This document shows positions 21,531 through 31,053 of a stretch of DNA of 64,000 nucleotides, in pieces (position 1 is the first letter of the stretch; each line of letters opens with the position of its first letter). The translations under genes were made by a program, and so were the position numbers. The notes beneath the pieces are model-generated. The model worked only from the letters and a program-made list of their open reading frames with translations. It ran no database searches and was not told the origin of the DNA. This stretch comes from Agapanthus africanus (lineage: Eukaryota > Streptophyta > Magnoliopsida > Asparagales > Amaryllidaceae): assembly GCA_030015575.1 (NCBI GenBank), contig JASDDO010000024.1, positions 223,220,996-223,284,995 of the forward strand. The letters run 5' to 3'.

Positions 21531-21910
21531 ATTGATCAGATGCGCTTTGCGCTCTTGAACTGCGCTTTTGCGCTCTCTGAACTGGCGCTCAGTGCCAAAT
21601 ACGCCACGTGTCAATCACGTATGCGCCAATTAACAACTTACGCTTTGCGCTTCTGAAATAGCGCACTGCGCTCACAGGCTGGCGCTCAGCGCCAAGCGCA
21701 CCGCATGTCACTCACGTGTGCGCCATTAAACTAAAAGCGCAATGTGCTCAGGGATTAGCGCTCTGCGCTCATAAACTGGCGCAATGCGCCCATTATCTGG
21801 CGCTTAGCATCAAGCGCGACACGTGTCCTTCACGTATGCGCCACGTGGCGAAAGCGCACTGCGCTCTTTGACTGGCGCAAAGTGCCAAGCACACCATGTG
21901 TTGCGCTGAC
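21530..21910 (+). repeat. GCGC hairpin repeats
   Basis: Repeated phrases of the kind CTGGCGCTCAGCGCCA, TGCGCTTTGCGCT and CACGTGTCCTTCACGT, each self-complementary. The layout resembles the 56-bp array but without a fixed period. Confidence 0.6.
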
Positions 21911-22200
21911 AGAATATAAAATGTTCTCTAATAAATCCCAGAGCTATGATGAATACTCAGCATTCAATAAAAGACAAACATTGTCAGAATTTAAATCAAT
22001 GCTCGGTATTGTTAAAAGGGGCCAAGCCCAAACAAATGCTTAACAGCCCAAAATAAAATGTTAAACATTTATTGGACTTAGCCTAATATTAACCATAAGT
22101 CCTCAACCTATATTAATTGAGCTCATCTGCTCATAAATATTTTAACAGATCTTAACCCCAAACTAGACTACAGATCTCTTAACCAACTCACATCGGTTCG
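21911..22200 (+). other. TAT non-coding, no gene
   Basis: AT-rich sequence with a few short inverted repeats (for example CAGAATATAAAATGTTCTC). No open frame or known motif. Confidence 0.4.
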
Positions 22201-22203
22201 AGG

Positions 22204-22280
22204 GTACATCTATTTACTCCTCTGATATTTGTCGTTGTAATCCTTCAACGTCTTCAGAGAGGTGACGGGTCCCGACAACC
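22204..22280 (+). other. S2 structured block, copy 1
   Basis: CCTCTGA (22219-22225) pairs with TCAGAGAGG (22254-22262) around a ~28-base loop. One of six copies whose stems differ but remain paired. Confidence 0.5.
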
Positions 22281-22610
22281 AAACATTCTACGGACCGTGG
22301 GGTCCTTTTAAACTCACGGACTATGATGTCCTTAACCTTGACTGTGAGGTCTTTAAACTCACGGACTATGATGTCCTTAACCTTGACTGTGAGATCTTTA
22401 AACTCACGGACTATGATGTCCTTAACCTTGACTGTGAGGTCTTTAAACTCACAGACTATGATGTGCTTAACCTGGACCGAGATGTCCTTAAACTAACACT
22501 GGACCGAGATGTCCTTAAACTAACATTGGACCACCATGTCCTTAAACTAGTAATCGACCGCAATATCCCTAAACTAAACAATAGAGCCCAAATGCTCTTT
22601 TGTTGGATCT
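22281..22610 (+). repeat. 21-bp array P, copy 2
   Basis: Units such as GGACTATGATGTCCTTAA and GACTGTGAGGTCTTTAAACT alternate, then change to GGACCGAGATGTCCTTAAAC. The GGAC/GTCC pair or GAC/GTC core is kept in most units. The apparent 116-codon frame here only reflects a period that is a multiple of three. Confidence 0.8.
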
Positions 22611-22632
22611 AAATGATCCCGTTAAGTTGATC

Positions 22633-22701
22633 TTAGTCTAAAATTAGACTAACGTATCCTTAACACACATTTAAGTTGATCTTAGTCTCAAATGAGACTA
22701 A
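22633..22701 (+). other. Twin hairpins with a compensatory base pair
   Basis: TTAGTCTA/TAGACTAA (22633-22652) and TTAGTCTC/GAGACTAA (22682-22701) share the loop AAAT and flanks (GTTGATC before, CGTATCCTTA after). They differ only by an A-T to C-G change on both sides of the stem. The pair recurs near 37690-37760. Confidence 0.75.
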
Positions 22702-22763
22702 CGTATCCTTAAACCCAACCCCCAAACCCAAATCTATGAAAATACGGATTTGGACTAATCCAC

Positions 22764-22811
22764 GTCCTACGGGCGACAACATAAATTAGTCTCCGTATAC
22801 AATCTACGGGC
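22764..22811 (+). other. S1 structured block, copy c
   Basis: GTCC, TACGGG pairing with TCCGTA, then TACAATCTACGGGC. Confidence 0.6.
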
Positions 22812-22986
22812 AACCAAAAAACAAAACAAACACACATGACACGAAGTGACCATCTGGAGAAGGAGAAAGTGGTTACCGCGATGTGGTAGCGTAATTAACT
22901 GCAGGGGCTTGCGCCTGCAGGGAAGAGCGCCCCCACAATCAAAAACCCCTCAACGAAGGGGAATCTGACGAAGTCTGCTACATCGG

Positions 22987-23056
22987 CCGCATCCGTTTAA
23001 ACCTTTGATATATGGTTCCATAAATCAACTTGGCATCTTCGAAGAGGTGTACGGAT
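22987..23056 (+). other. S2 structured block, copy 2
   Basis: An outer pair ATCCGT/ACGGAT (22991-22996 with 23051-23056) encloses ACCTTTGA pairing with TCGAAGAGGT. The inner stem differs from copy 5 by paired changes. Confidence 0.6.
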
Positions 23057-23109
23057 AGCACCAATTAGCATCTGCCCTCGAAGTTCAGGCCCCGACGTCC
23101 CAACATCCC

Positions 23110-23850
23110 GGTCGCGTCTTTCGGCGGGAAATAAGCGTCCTTGATGAGAACCTCACGATTCGTTTCGACACGCAGGGAAATCAGTGTCTTTGCAGGAATC
23201 TCTCGATTCGTCTCAACCCCAGGGAAATCAGTGTCCTTGGCAACATATCTCGATTCAGAGAAATCAGTGTCCTTGACGAGAACCTTGATTCACGTCGACC
23301 CGTAGGGAAATCAGTGTCTTTGCAGGAATCTCTCGATTCGTCTCAACCTCAGGGAAATCAATATCCTTGGAAACATATCTCGATTCAGGGAAATCGATGT
23401 CCTTGACGAGAATCTCGATTCGCGTCGACCCGCAGGGAAATCAGTGTCTTTGCAGGAGTCTCTCGATTCCTCTCAACCCCAGGGAAATCAGTGTCCTTGG
23501 CTAAACCTCTCGACCTCAGGGAAATCAGCATCCTTGGCGAGAACCTCGATTCGCGTCGAACCGCAAGGAAATCAGTGACTTTGCGGGAATCTCTCGATTC
23601 GTCTCAACCCCAGGGAAATCAGTGTCCTTGGAAACATATCTCGATTCAGGGAAATCAGCGTCCTTGACGAGAACCTCTCGATTCGCGTCGACCCGCAAGG
23701 AAATCAGTGTCTTTGCAAGAATCTCTCGATTCGTCTCAACTCCAGGGAAATCAGTGTCCGTGGCCAAACTATCTCGATTCAGGGAAATCAGCGTCCTTGA
23801 CGAGAACCTCTCGATTTGTGCCGACCCGCAGGGAAATTAGTTTCCCCGCG
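23110..23850 (+). repeat. 131-bp tandem array (CTCGATTC type), copy 2
   Basis: Same sub-unit plan as 19800-20490 with a period of about 130. It is more diverged, with CAACATATCTCGATTC variants. No gene. Confidence 0.8.
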
Positions 23851-24549
23851 CATGAAGAGAAAATTCTCTTATGAGATCCTTACGACTCTCAAGAGAAAAC
23901 GCACTTAGGAATCCTCACGACTCCTAAGGAGAAAATACACCTACGAGATCCTCTTGACTCGTAGAGAGAAAATTCTTTATGAGACCCTCATGGCTCATAA
24001 AGTTGAAAAGTCTTAGGCGGCAGATCCTAACCCTGTCTCCTAAGCCATCACTGCCCTGCAAGGAGGTTAAGATGGACTATCTATGGGCCACGCTCTCCGA
24101 AGTCGAACCTCGACAAGGAGGGAAACAATCACTTACGAGTCCTCTTGACTTGTAAGGGAGAAAATTCTCTTGCGAGATCTTTACGACTCTCAAGAGAAAG
24201 TACACTTAGATATCCTCACGACTCCTAAGGAGAAAATACACCTACGAGATCCTCTCGACTCGTAGAGAGAAAAGTCTTTATGAGACCCTCACGGCTCATA
24301 AAGTTGAAAAGTCTTAGGCGACAGATCCAAACTTGTTTCCTAAGCCATCCCTGCCCTATAAGGAGGTCAAGATGAGATATCTACGGGCTGCATTTGCCAA
24401 AATTACATGTCACTGAAATAAAGAAGCTACTTACAAGTTCTCACGATTCGTAAGGAAAAATACCCGAATGAGATCCTTACGACTCACAGAGGCGATGAAT
24501 ACTTAAAAATCCTCAAGATTTTTATAGAGAATATGCACCTATGAGATCC
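23850..24549 (+). repeat. H1 serial hairpin array, copies 2-4
   Basis: Two full cycles and a partial third. Stems include CTTAGGA/TCCTAAG, CTACGAG/CTCGTAG, CTTTATGAG/CTCATAAAG and CTTACGAGTC/GACTTGTAAG. Each cycle ends with a TCTTAGG...CCTAAGCC module (24010, 24310). The third cycle is split by the L5 insertion at 24550 and resumes at 34678. Confidence 0.75.
24545..24549 (+). repeat. L5 target duplication, left
   Basis: GATCC directly before the LTR start. The same pentamer is at 34673-34677. Confidence 0.9.
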
Positions 24550-25805
24550 TGTAATACCCAGCCCCTTTTATACCAAAATTCGTATTGTGTCACTTTATAA
24601 TTTTAATTATAAAATTTATTTCTCTTAAAACCCATTCCCTTTTATTAGACCAAAACCCAAATTTTTCCCTTTCAATCATTTCCTTTATTTACTCAAAACT
24701 AAACCCTAAAGCCAAATAAATTCCTTAAGCCCACTCATTTAGTTTTGTCTAATTTCCTTTATATTCCCTCAGCCCAGCCCGTTCCATTTCCTTTTCTTTT
24801 TAAACTTAATTTCCCGGCCCAACTCACCCCGGCCCGTTCTTTTCTTATAATTCTTTTAATTTTATTTTTCTTTGGCCCGGCCCACTTCCAACAGCCCAAT
24901 CCCTTATATTCTCCATATAATTTTCTTTTCTCCTGGCCCGGCCCATCATTTCCCCCTGCAGCCCGCTTCATACTCACCCACGCACCCGACCCGCATCGCT
25001 TCGCCAACCCGACCCGACCCCACTCCTGTTCATCTCCTTTAAATCCCCCAACGGTAACTCCCCCTTCACCCGCGCGAGATCCGCTCTCCTCGCCGTAGCC
25101 CACACCGCCTCCTCCGCCCTCGATCGCTCGCCGTTACTTCCCACGACGCGCGACCCCGTCTCCATATCTCTCCTCTCGTACATACCCACTCACTCTTTTC
25201 CTCACCTCACTATCTCCATCTCCCTCATTCTTCTTTTTCCTCCCTTCTCGACCCGCACCCGCAACCGCCGCCACCGCCGGCATCACCCCTCTTCTCGCTC
25301 CTCCCTCGCTCTCCCTCTCCAACTCACTCCTCACCTCCTCTCTCCCACCGACCAAACGCCCTACACCCGAACTCCTCCACCGCACCCGACACCCAATCCC
25401 CCCAACCAAACTTGCCACCACCAGAGCCCCGACTCACTTCCCTGCACACCCGAGCGAGCCCCAGCGCCCTCTCGCCGGTAAGCCCCACTACGTCTCGTCG
25501 ACTCCCCGCAGCATCATCATCATCATCGTCGTCGTCATCTCTATCTCACACTCTCTCCAACTTTGCCCTCTCTCTCTCTCCTTTTCCCCCTCTCTGTTTT
25601 CTCCCCTTTCTACTTTTCTCGATCTCTCTTTTCCCCTCTCTCTACCTCTCTCTATATTCACTCTCTCTCCATCACTATATCACTCAATCCCTCACTCTTA
25701 ATCTCATCTCTCTCTGTCTCAGCTCTATCTCTAAACTCTCTCTCTGTGTGTGTGCATCCCCTCTCTCTCTCTCCCTCTCCTCCTCACTGTCTCTCTCCCT
25801 GCATC

Positions 25806-25841
<36 letters not shown>

Positions 25842-28177
25842 ACTCTCCCTCTCTCTCACTCAGTCCCCCCCCCCTCTCTCTAACTGCATCTCTCTCTCGT
25901 TACAACTCCCAAGCCTCGCCGAGCCTGTGCCGAGATCAAGCCGAGCCAAACCCGTGTCGCCGTTTCCATGCCGTGCTGTACTACGTCTGCCGTACGTCTC
26001 CAGGCAAGTCCCCACTTGCTACATGCTACTTATTATTAATTACAAATAATAATCGTATATATATTCCATGCTTTACCTTCTGTTAAATTATACGACTCAA
26101 CTGTTTGATGCGTGTTCCCTATGGGAATTCTCTGTTAAATTTGACGGAACTAACTGGTATAAGTTGGCCCGTGTGGCCGTGAATCTAATGTGTGAAATTC
26201 GTTGGATATTATGACCGTTAACAACTAAAACAACTACCCCAAAGTTTAACCGTAAAACTGGAATTTTCTTGCACCTGAAAACCGTTAAATTCACCATAAA
26301 TCATATACATACTGGAATGGTGCGTTCGAGAGCTCAAATCAAAGACGACTCGACGAACTTTAACCCTATACTGGTTTCCTGATATTCCTGTACTTAAATT
26401 GTGATGATACTTGGATCGGAGTGCGACTCTGGACTGCAATCCAGAGCGACTCCAGTTGTTGCTTGCTGTTCCGTAATGGGTACCACAAGATTTCCTTAAC
26501 TCGTAGGTTGCAGAACTCCACTGTTTATTATAGGTAAATCTGTTAGCTAGACGACACAATTGATTTCATTCTGTTTCGTTACCATTTGTTATTTATTCTG
26601 TAATTTAAAAGATCGGGACGCATAACAGTCCTGACAGAATCAGAACTGACATATTGGTATTGAATAGTGTATATCTCCTGACGTACAGACGCGATCAAAG
26701 ATCCGTCTGTTACGTTGAAAACCTTACTGAAAACCCTAGAATTTATCCAACTGTAGCGTCACTAAAATCCGATTCCAACTGGGATCAAAATGCGTTGCGA
26801 AACGGACTTCTGATTCTGAAATTGTATTTCCATCCGCGAGCGCTTAAAATGAAGTGGTTATAATTAATGATCCTGGAACCCGATTGGCTTGAAACCAAAT
26901 TTGATGGATGGACAACTGAACATACTAATTACTACCTATTTATCGTTTCGCTAAATTATATACGTACGTTTCATGATAAATCGTGCAAGTGATAAAATAC
27001 TGTTTTTGTGACACCTTAATCGTGCTTATATACTGTTCACGCATCATATCATACTCATATCATTGTAGTGATAACCTAGTGATATCGTGCATTTACCCAG
27101 TGTTAGATTCTAGTGATGATTGTGGCAAGTACGTCAGTGTTCGTGTATCCGTGATTAAGTGAAAATGATACGTACTTGTACACAATCAGTGACCCTGTTA
27201 TTCTATTGCATTGTCGACGTCTGTGGGATGCGTGTACGTGTGACTATAAGTGGTATGGGACACTTATGGAAGCGCTAGCACGGGTGTCACAGATAAGGCA
27301 CCAGACATTGCCATTTATCTTAGGTATTAGTCGGGACGTGCTTGATGGAGGTCCTGCCTCCAGTTCTCGCGCAGACTTGTCACGGATCGATTAGTATTTA
27401 GGGTTATGGTTAGCGTTTGATGTAGACCACGGGATGTGGGGTAGTTTAAGTGTGAGTTCAACAGAATCTCGGGAGTCCCATGCCGGCTTATATATTTAGG
27501 GAGATATATGGAGATTTACAGGGTATGTGATATACACCGTGATATACATGTTACATGTTGGGCCCGTGGTCCCTTGCCCTTGGGTTCTACCCTTGGGTGG
27601 AGGACACTCGCGAGTGGTTGACTCTCACACTTGGACTGACGATAGGCTTAGTGACCTGTACAGTGAGACTTAGAGACTGATAGGGATACGGGCATTTCTA
27701 TACCTTATATACTGTGTTGGCATACGTGACATATCGTTCTACTGCTTTACTGCTCCGCTGCATTGATTACTGTACATTCATATTCATGCTGTCATTGATT
27801 TACTGTTTCACATATTTGTTACCACTGTTAGAATTGTCACTTGATTTTATATATATTATATTGCTATTGTGTCGCTCTGACGACCTGAGTATGCATGCTC
27901 AGTGTGAGGAGAAGATTTAGCCTGGACCAGAACTAGGCGTGCATTACAGACTTCTTGACTTGCCATACCGAGTTACATTCATTTGTTCCGCTTCAGGTCA
28001 GTCTTTACATTGTTTCTTTCAGTTACTGCATTTCTCATTACCTGCGCATCATTTACTGATTACCATGAAAAACTAGAAGCCGAAGTGTGACTACGGCAGG
28101 ACATTTCCTTGACCGTAGGAGCATGGCTGGCCTTGTCTACCCCTCGTATTCCGTATTTTGGGAAGCGGGGCATGACA
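24550..28177 (+). mobile_element. L5 5' LTR (3.63 kb)
   Basis: TGTAATACCCAGCCCC to GGGGCATGACA. The first kilobase is pyrimidine-rich with many GGCCC words and CT microsatellite runs near 25738-25880. The open frames there are low-complexity and not genes. The later part carries the GGGCCCGTGG block shared with L1, L2 and L3 LTRs (27550-27610). Confidence 0.92.
25738..25880 (+). repeat. CT microsatellite in L5 5' LTR
   Basis: Runs of CT (longest near 25811-25838) mixed with CCCT. The matching run in the 3' LTR (32230-32340) differs in length. Confidence 0.9.
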
Positions 28178-28186
28178 TGGTTTAGT

Positions 28187-28198
28187 TGGTATCAGAGC
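28187..28198 (+). other. L5 primer binding site, tRNA-Met
   Basis: TGGTATCAGAGC nine bases after the 5' LTR, the standard plant site complementary to initiator tRNA-Met. Confidence 0.85.
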
Positions 28199-28551
28199 CC
28201 AAATTTTGCTTCGATTGGGATTGCAGTTTTCCGTGTAGAGCTTGACAATCTAAGATATCCCTCAGTCTAGATTGTAAACTTGATATTCTTGATTCATATT
28301 CGCATTGAACGTTCTGCTATCCATTCGCTAGGGTTTCAGGTAACTTGGCAAAGTTTCGTGGTTGTAATTGTGAACTACATCACGATTACACTACCATACT
28401 CTGTTTAAGTGACTTGGAGTCGTACGGTGGATTCTCCACTTATAATAAATTCATCACCTCTGATATTCTTGAATCTTTGTCCTATCCATATTATATTTTG
28501 ATTCGTATCGCTTGTGACTTATATCATCCTCAAAATTGTTGTCTCAGGATC

Positions 28552-28965
28552 ATGTCTTCCAACGACTCTTCATCTATATCCGCTCCCCAGGATCAGACCG
28601 TTGAGATTCTGAGTGTACTGCAAGGTTTGAAAGAAGCCCAGGAGCGAACAAACGACTTGTTAGCTGAAGGACTGAGAAGGCAGGTGAATCAGGCACCGGC
28701 GGGAGTCTCCAATCATAGAGGGATCCCTATTAGACGAGGAAAAGAGAAGAAGATGAAGCGTCAATTTGTTTCACCGCGACAGAAGCAGCAGAAGACCCCA
28801 TGTTGTGGGTATTGTAAGAGGCCAGGACATCTTCAGAAGGATTGTCGCCGTGCCCAAGGAAAATGTCTGATATGCGGTTCCAACAAACATCTCATCAACG
28901 GCTGCCCAGAAAGGAAAGAACTAAAAGGAGGAGACTCATCCACACTCTCCACTGCTGCCAAGTGA
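28552..28965 (+). CDS. L5 zinc-knuckle (nucleocapsid-like) protein
   Basis: 137 residues. Residues 15-40 look like a short helical or coiled segment (ILSVLQGLKEAQERTNDLLA). 60-71 are basic (RRGKEKKMKRQ). Two CX2CX4HX4C knuckles follow at 85-98 and 105-118. It would bind element RNA in the particle. The large capsid domain of normal gag, seen in L1, is absent, so this is a nucleocapsid-only gag. The frame is open upstream to 28345, but ATG 28552 starts the acid/serine-rich MSSNDSSS typical of gag N-termini. It lies ~370 bases after the primer site. No RT follows. Confidence 0.7.
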   Translation: MSSNDSSSISAPQDQTVEILSVLQGLKEAQERTNDLLAEGLRRQVNQAPAGVSNHRGIPIRRGKEKKMKRQFVSPRQKQQKTPCCGYCKRPGHLQKDCRRAQGKCLICGSNKHLINGCPERKELKGGDSSTLSTAAK

Positions 28966-29344
28966 GGATTACTGCGTAGTTCGAATTTCGAGGATAAAGC
29001 GGACCCAACACAAGATTCAACTCGCATGACGATGATGCAGCGTTCTGGCAATCAAAGAAGAATTTTATGTTTTCCAATTTCAGTATTATGTCGTCATCCT
29101 CTTATAAACATTTCTTTCCGTTTGAACCCTTGTATCCGCTGAACTTTTGATTGAATGCAATAAAACTTTGAATCGTAATATATGCATCATTCTCTTGTTT
29201 TCTCCTTATTTATATTATTCGTTATCACAGCGTTTCTATCCTGATTTTTCAGTTTCCTGCAACCGCATATTTACCTATACTTCGTACCCTGAGCTTTTTT
29301 CTTGATGTATCCCACTACCTAATCATGACTTTTCTTTTCAGACC

Positions 29345-29662
29345 ATGGCCCACCCTGGAGCAGCGCCGCATCTAGACGAGGATGCACAGTCATGCGTTTC
29401 CTTAGACCGCACGCTGATGAGTTCTGACGATGAGATCAACGGTCCCCAGGTCAACTTCGGAAACAACGATTCAGAGGACGAAGGAGTAGACGCCCCAGAG
29501 TTTAACACGATAGACGATTCCGACGAAGAGGTTGGAGACCCTGAAGAGAACCCGATAGAGGAAGATCCCGAGGAAGATCCGATAGAAGAAAATCCAGTGG
29601 AGGAAAATCCCCATGGAAGAGAACCCAGAAGGAGAGGATCACATGGAATCAGACCTCGATGA
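29345..29662 (+). CDS. L5 acidic protein, EENP-rich
   Basis: 105 residues, strongly acidic, with repeated EENP/EEDP phrases (residues ~68-90) and a basic Arg-rich end. The ATG has a strong context (ACCATGG) and is preceded by TTTTCTTTTCAG with CTAAT upstream, which looks like an intron acceptor. The protein is not related to gag, pol or env that I recognise. It has some likeness in composition to the acidic tail of the LTR-embedded frames in L1/L2, but no clear homology. Function unknown. Confidence 0.45.
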   Translation: MAHPGAAPHLDEDAQSCVSLDRTLMSSDDEINGPQVNFGNNDSEDEGVDAPEFNTIDDSDEEVGDPEENPIEEDPEEDPIEENPVEENPHGREPRRRGSHGIRPR

Positions 29663-29816
29663 AGAAGCTCCACCCGAGGAAGAAAGACCGGAAGATAAAG
29701 ACCCTGCTGTGGAAGAACTTCCAATGGCGATGCCCGCGAGGCGATATGGGAATGGACGCCCCTACCTGAGCGCGCAAGCCTACTGCAACCTGCTGAACCT
29801 CCACAACCGCGACTGA
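29613..29816 (+). CDS. L5 second acidic frame, overlapping
   Basis: 67 residues in another frame overlapping the end of 29345-29662: MEENPEGEDHMESDLDEE and onward, ending with an uncharged RPYLSAQAYCNLLNLHN. Which of the two frames is used is unclear. Composition matches the preceding one. Confidence 0.3.
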   Translation: MEENPEGEDHMESDLDEEAPPEEERPEDKDPAVEELPMAMPARRYGNGRPYLSAQAYCNLLNLHNRD

Positions 29817-31040
29817 CGTGATTTCTTTTGATGTTGTCTTCGTGGCCAAATAAAATGTGTATAGATTAGGGCCACCTTTTATCTTTGAGAATACTTTGTT
29901 TAAAATCTTTTGAAATGAAATAAATCTTCTGAGTTCGCAAATCTTTTATTTACTGGTTCACTCAATGTTTCTATTTTCCCTTACCGTTTTTCCCTCCTGA
30001 GACCCTTATTGTCCACACCTACATCTCGTGTTGATTCGACCCTCGCTCAGATTAACAAGTACCACACCCGATTTTTGAGGTTCACCTTCCACCCTTCGTC
30101 TGTGCCCCTCTGAGATCCTTCTGGGAGGAGAACATATCTTGTGAAATTTCCGAGTTCGTTAACCCTTCAAATCTTTGATTCATAGGATATACCGACCATC
30201 GTCCTCCCCATATTTTCTCCTAATAGTCCTTTGTTGCTCACCCTTACTTCTTGTGCTGACCCGATCCCAATCTCTTTGACCTTCAGCCTAAAGCAGCCAC
30301 ACTCCGACCTTTGAATGAACCACACTTCCTTGAAACCCTTACCCTAGCTAGCCTATACATTTTTGTGTTCTTCCTATTACCCTGAATATATATAGGGACT
30401 CTATTATTCGAAATTCGGTTTTCAGTATCTTGAATTTATCGAAGAGTGCGTGTTATTGACTAGTTAGTTTTATGTATTGTAAGCACACTATTATTATCTT
30501 CAGTTTTCAGTAGCGCAACCTTATACCGCGCATATTTTGTTCCATGTTTCTTACTTTCACGATACGAGTATTCTAAGTTATTTTTTTAAATATTTGATTG
30601 ATACATCGTCCCAAAAATATTTTTACCTACCGACGAATCTTTCACTACCCTATTGTCGCTACCTTACTTCGGGTATTGTGCCCACGTTTGCTATTATAAA
30701 TGATTGTGCCTTACACTTATTTTTCCCGCCGTACTACTTTTGTTATACTTATACGTGTACATATTTGAGTTTCGATCTTATCGAGTACGCCTCGAATAAT
30801 ATTGTTTGTATTGTTGTTATTTATATTTCCGTATATATGTAGCTACCCTTATAGTTGTTCCTATTTTATACCTATTTAAATCTATATTTTGTATGTTATT
30901 CTTACGTATTTTATATCTTCGAAATTTCTTCGTCCACACATTTCTAGTAAATCCTTATGTGTTAATTTGCAAAATAATAGCTTTCGCATATGGTTGTATT
31001 ACTTATAGTTTATTTTAAATTTCGAGGACGAAATTTTTGT
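29817..31040 (+). other. L5 3' non-coding region
   Basis: T-rich sequence with no convincing frame or array. It stands where pol would be in an autonomous relative. Confidence 0.6.
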
Positions 31041-31053
31041 AAGGGTGATATGA
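31019..31053 (+). other. L5 polypurine tract region
   Basis: TTTCGAGGACGAAATTTTTG followed by TAAGGGTGATATGA, directly before the 3' LTR. The standard plant Ty3 arrangement. Confidence 0.8.

Larger units (their letters stand above)
22740..23110 (+). other. C1 conserved leader-like block, copy 1
   Basis: A ~370-base block shared with 37795-38190 and, in part, 49177-49465. It includes S1, a TACCGC/GTGGTA hairpin, a CTGCAGG/CCTGCAG hairpin, a CCCCT/AGGGG hairpin and S2. The third copy lies upstream of L3 and of A2 gag, so the block may belong to the leader between TAT LTR and gag. It is non-coding. Confidence 0.7.

Noticed and set aside
22262-22612. 116-codon frame with repeated FKLTDYDVLNLDCE
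   Set aside because: Product of the 21-bp array P, whose period is divisible by three. The sister array at 37190 does not preserve the peptide.
17640-24549. CRISPR-like appearance of repeats and spacers
   Set aside because: Plant retroelement context, no constant repeat, no cas genes. The variable parts are complementary stems, not spacers.
24974-25421. Gly/Arg-rich minus-strand frames
   Set aside because: Antisense of the GC-rich L5 LTR start; duplicated in the 3' LTR and without domain features.
25412-26086. Long Ser/Leu-rich open frame, repeated at 31910-32545
   Set aside because: It lies in CT-rich LTR sequence of L5. Low complexity keeps all frames open, and CT-run length differs between the two LTRs.
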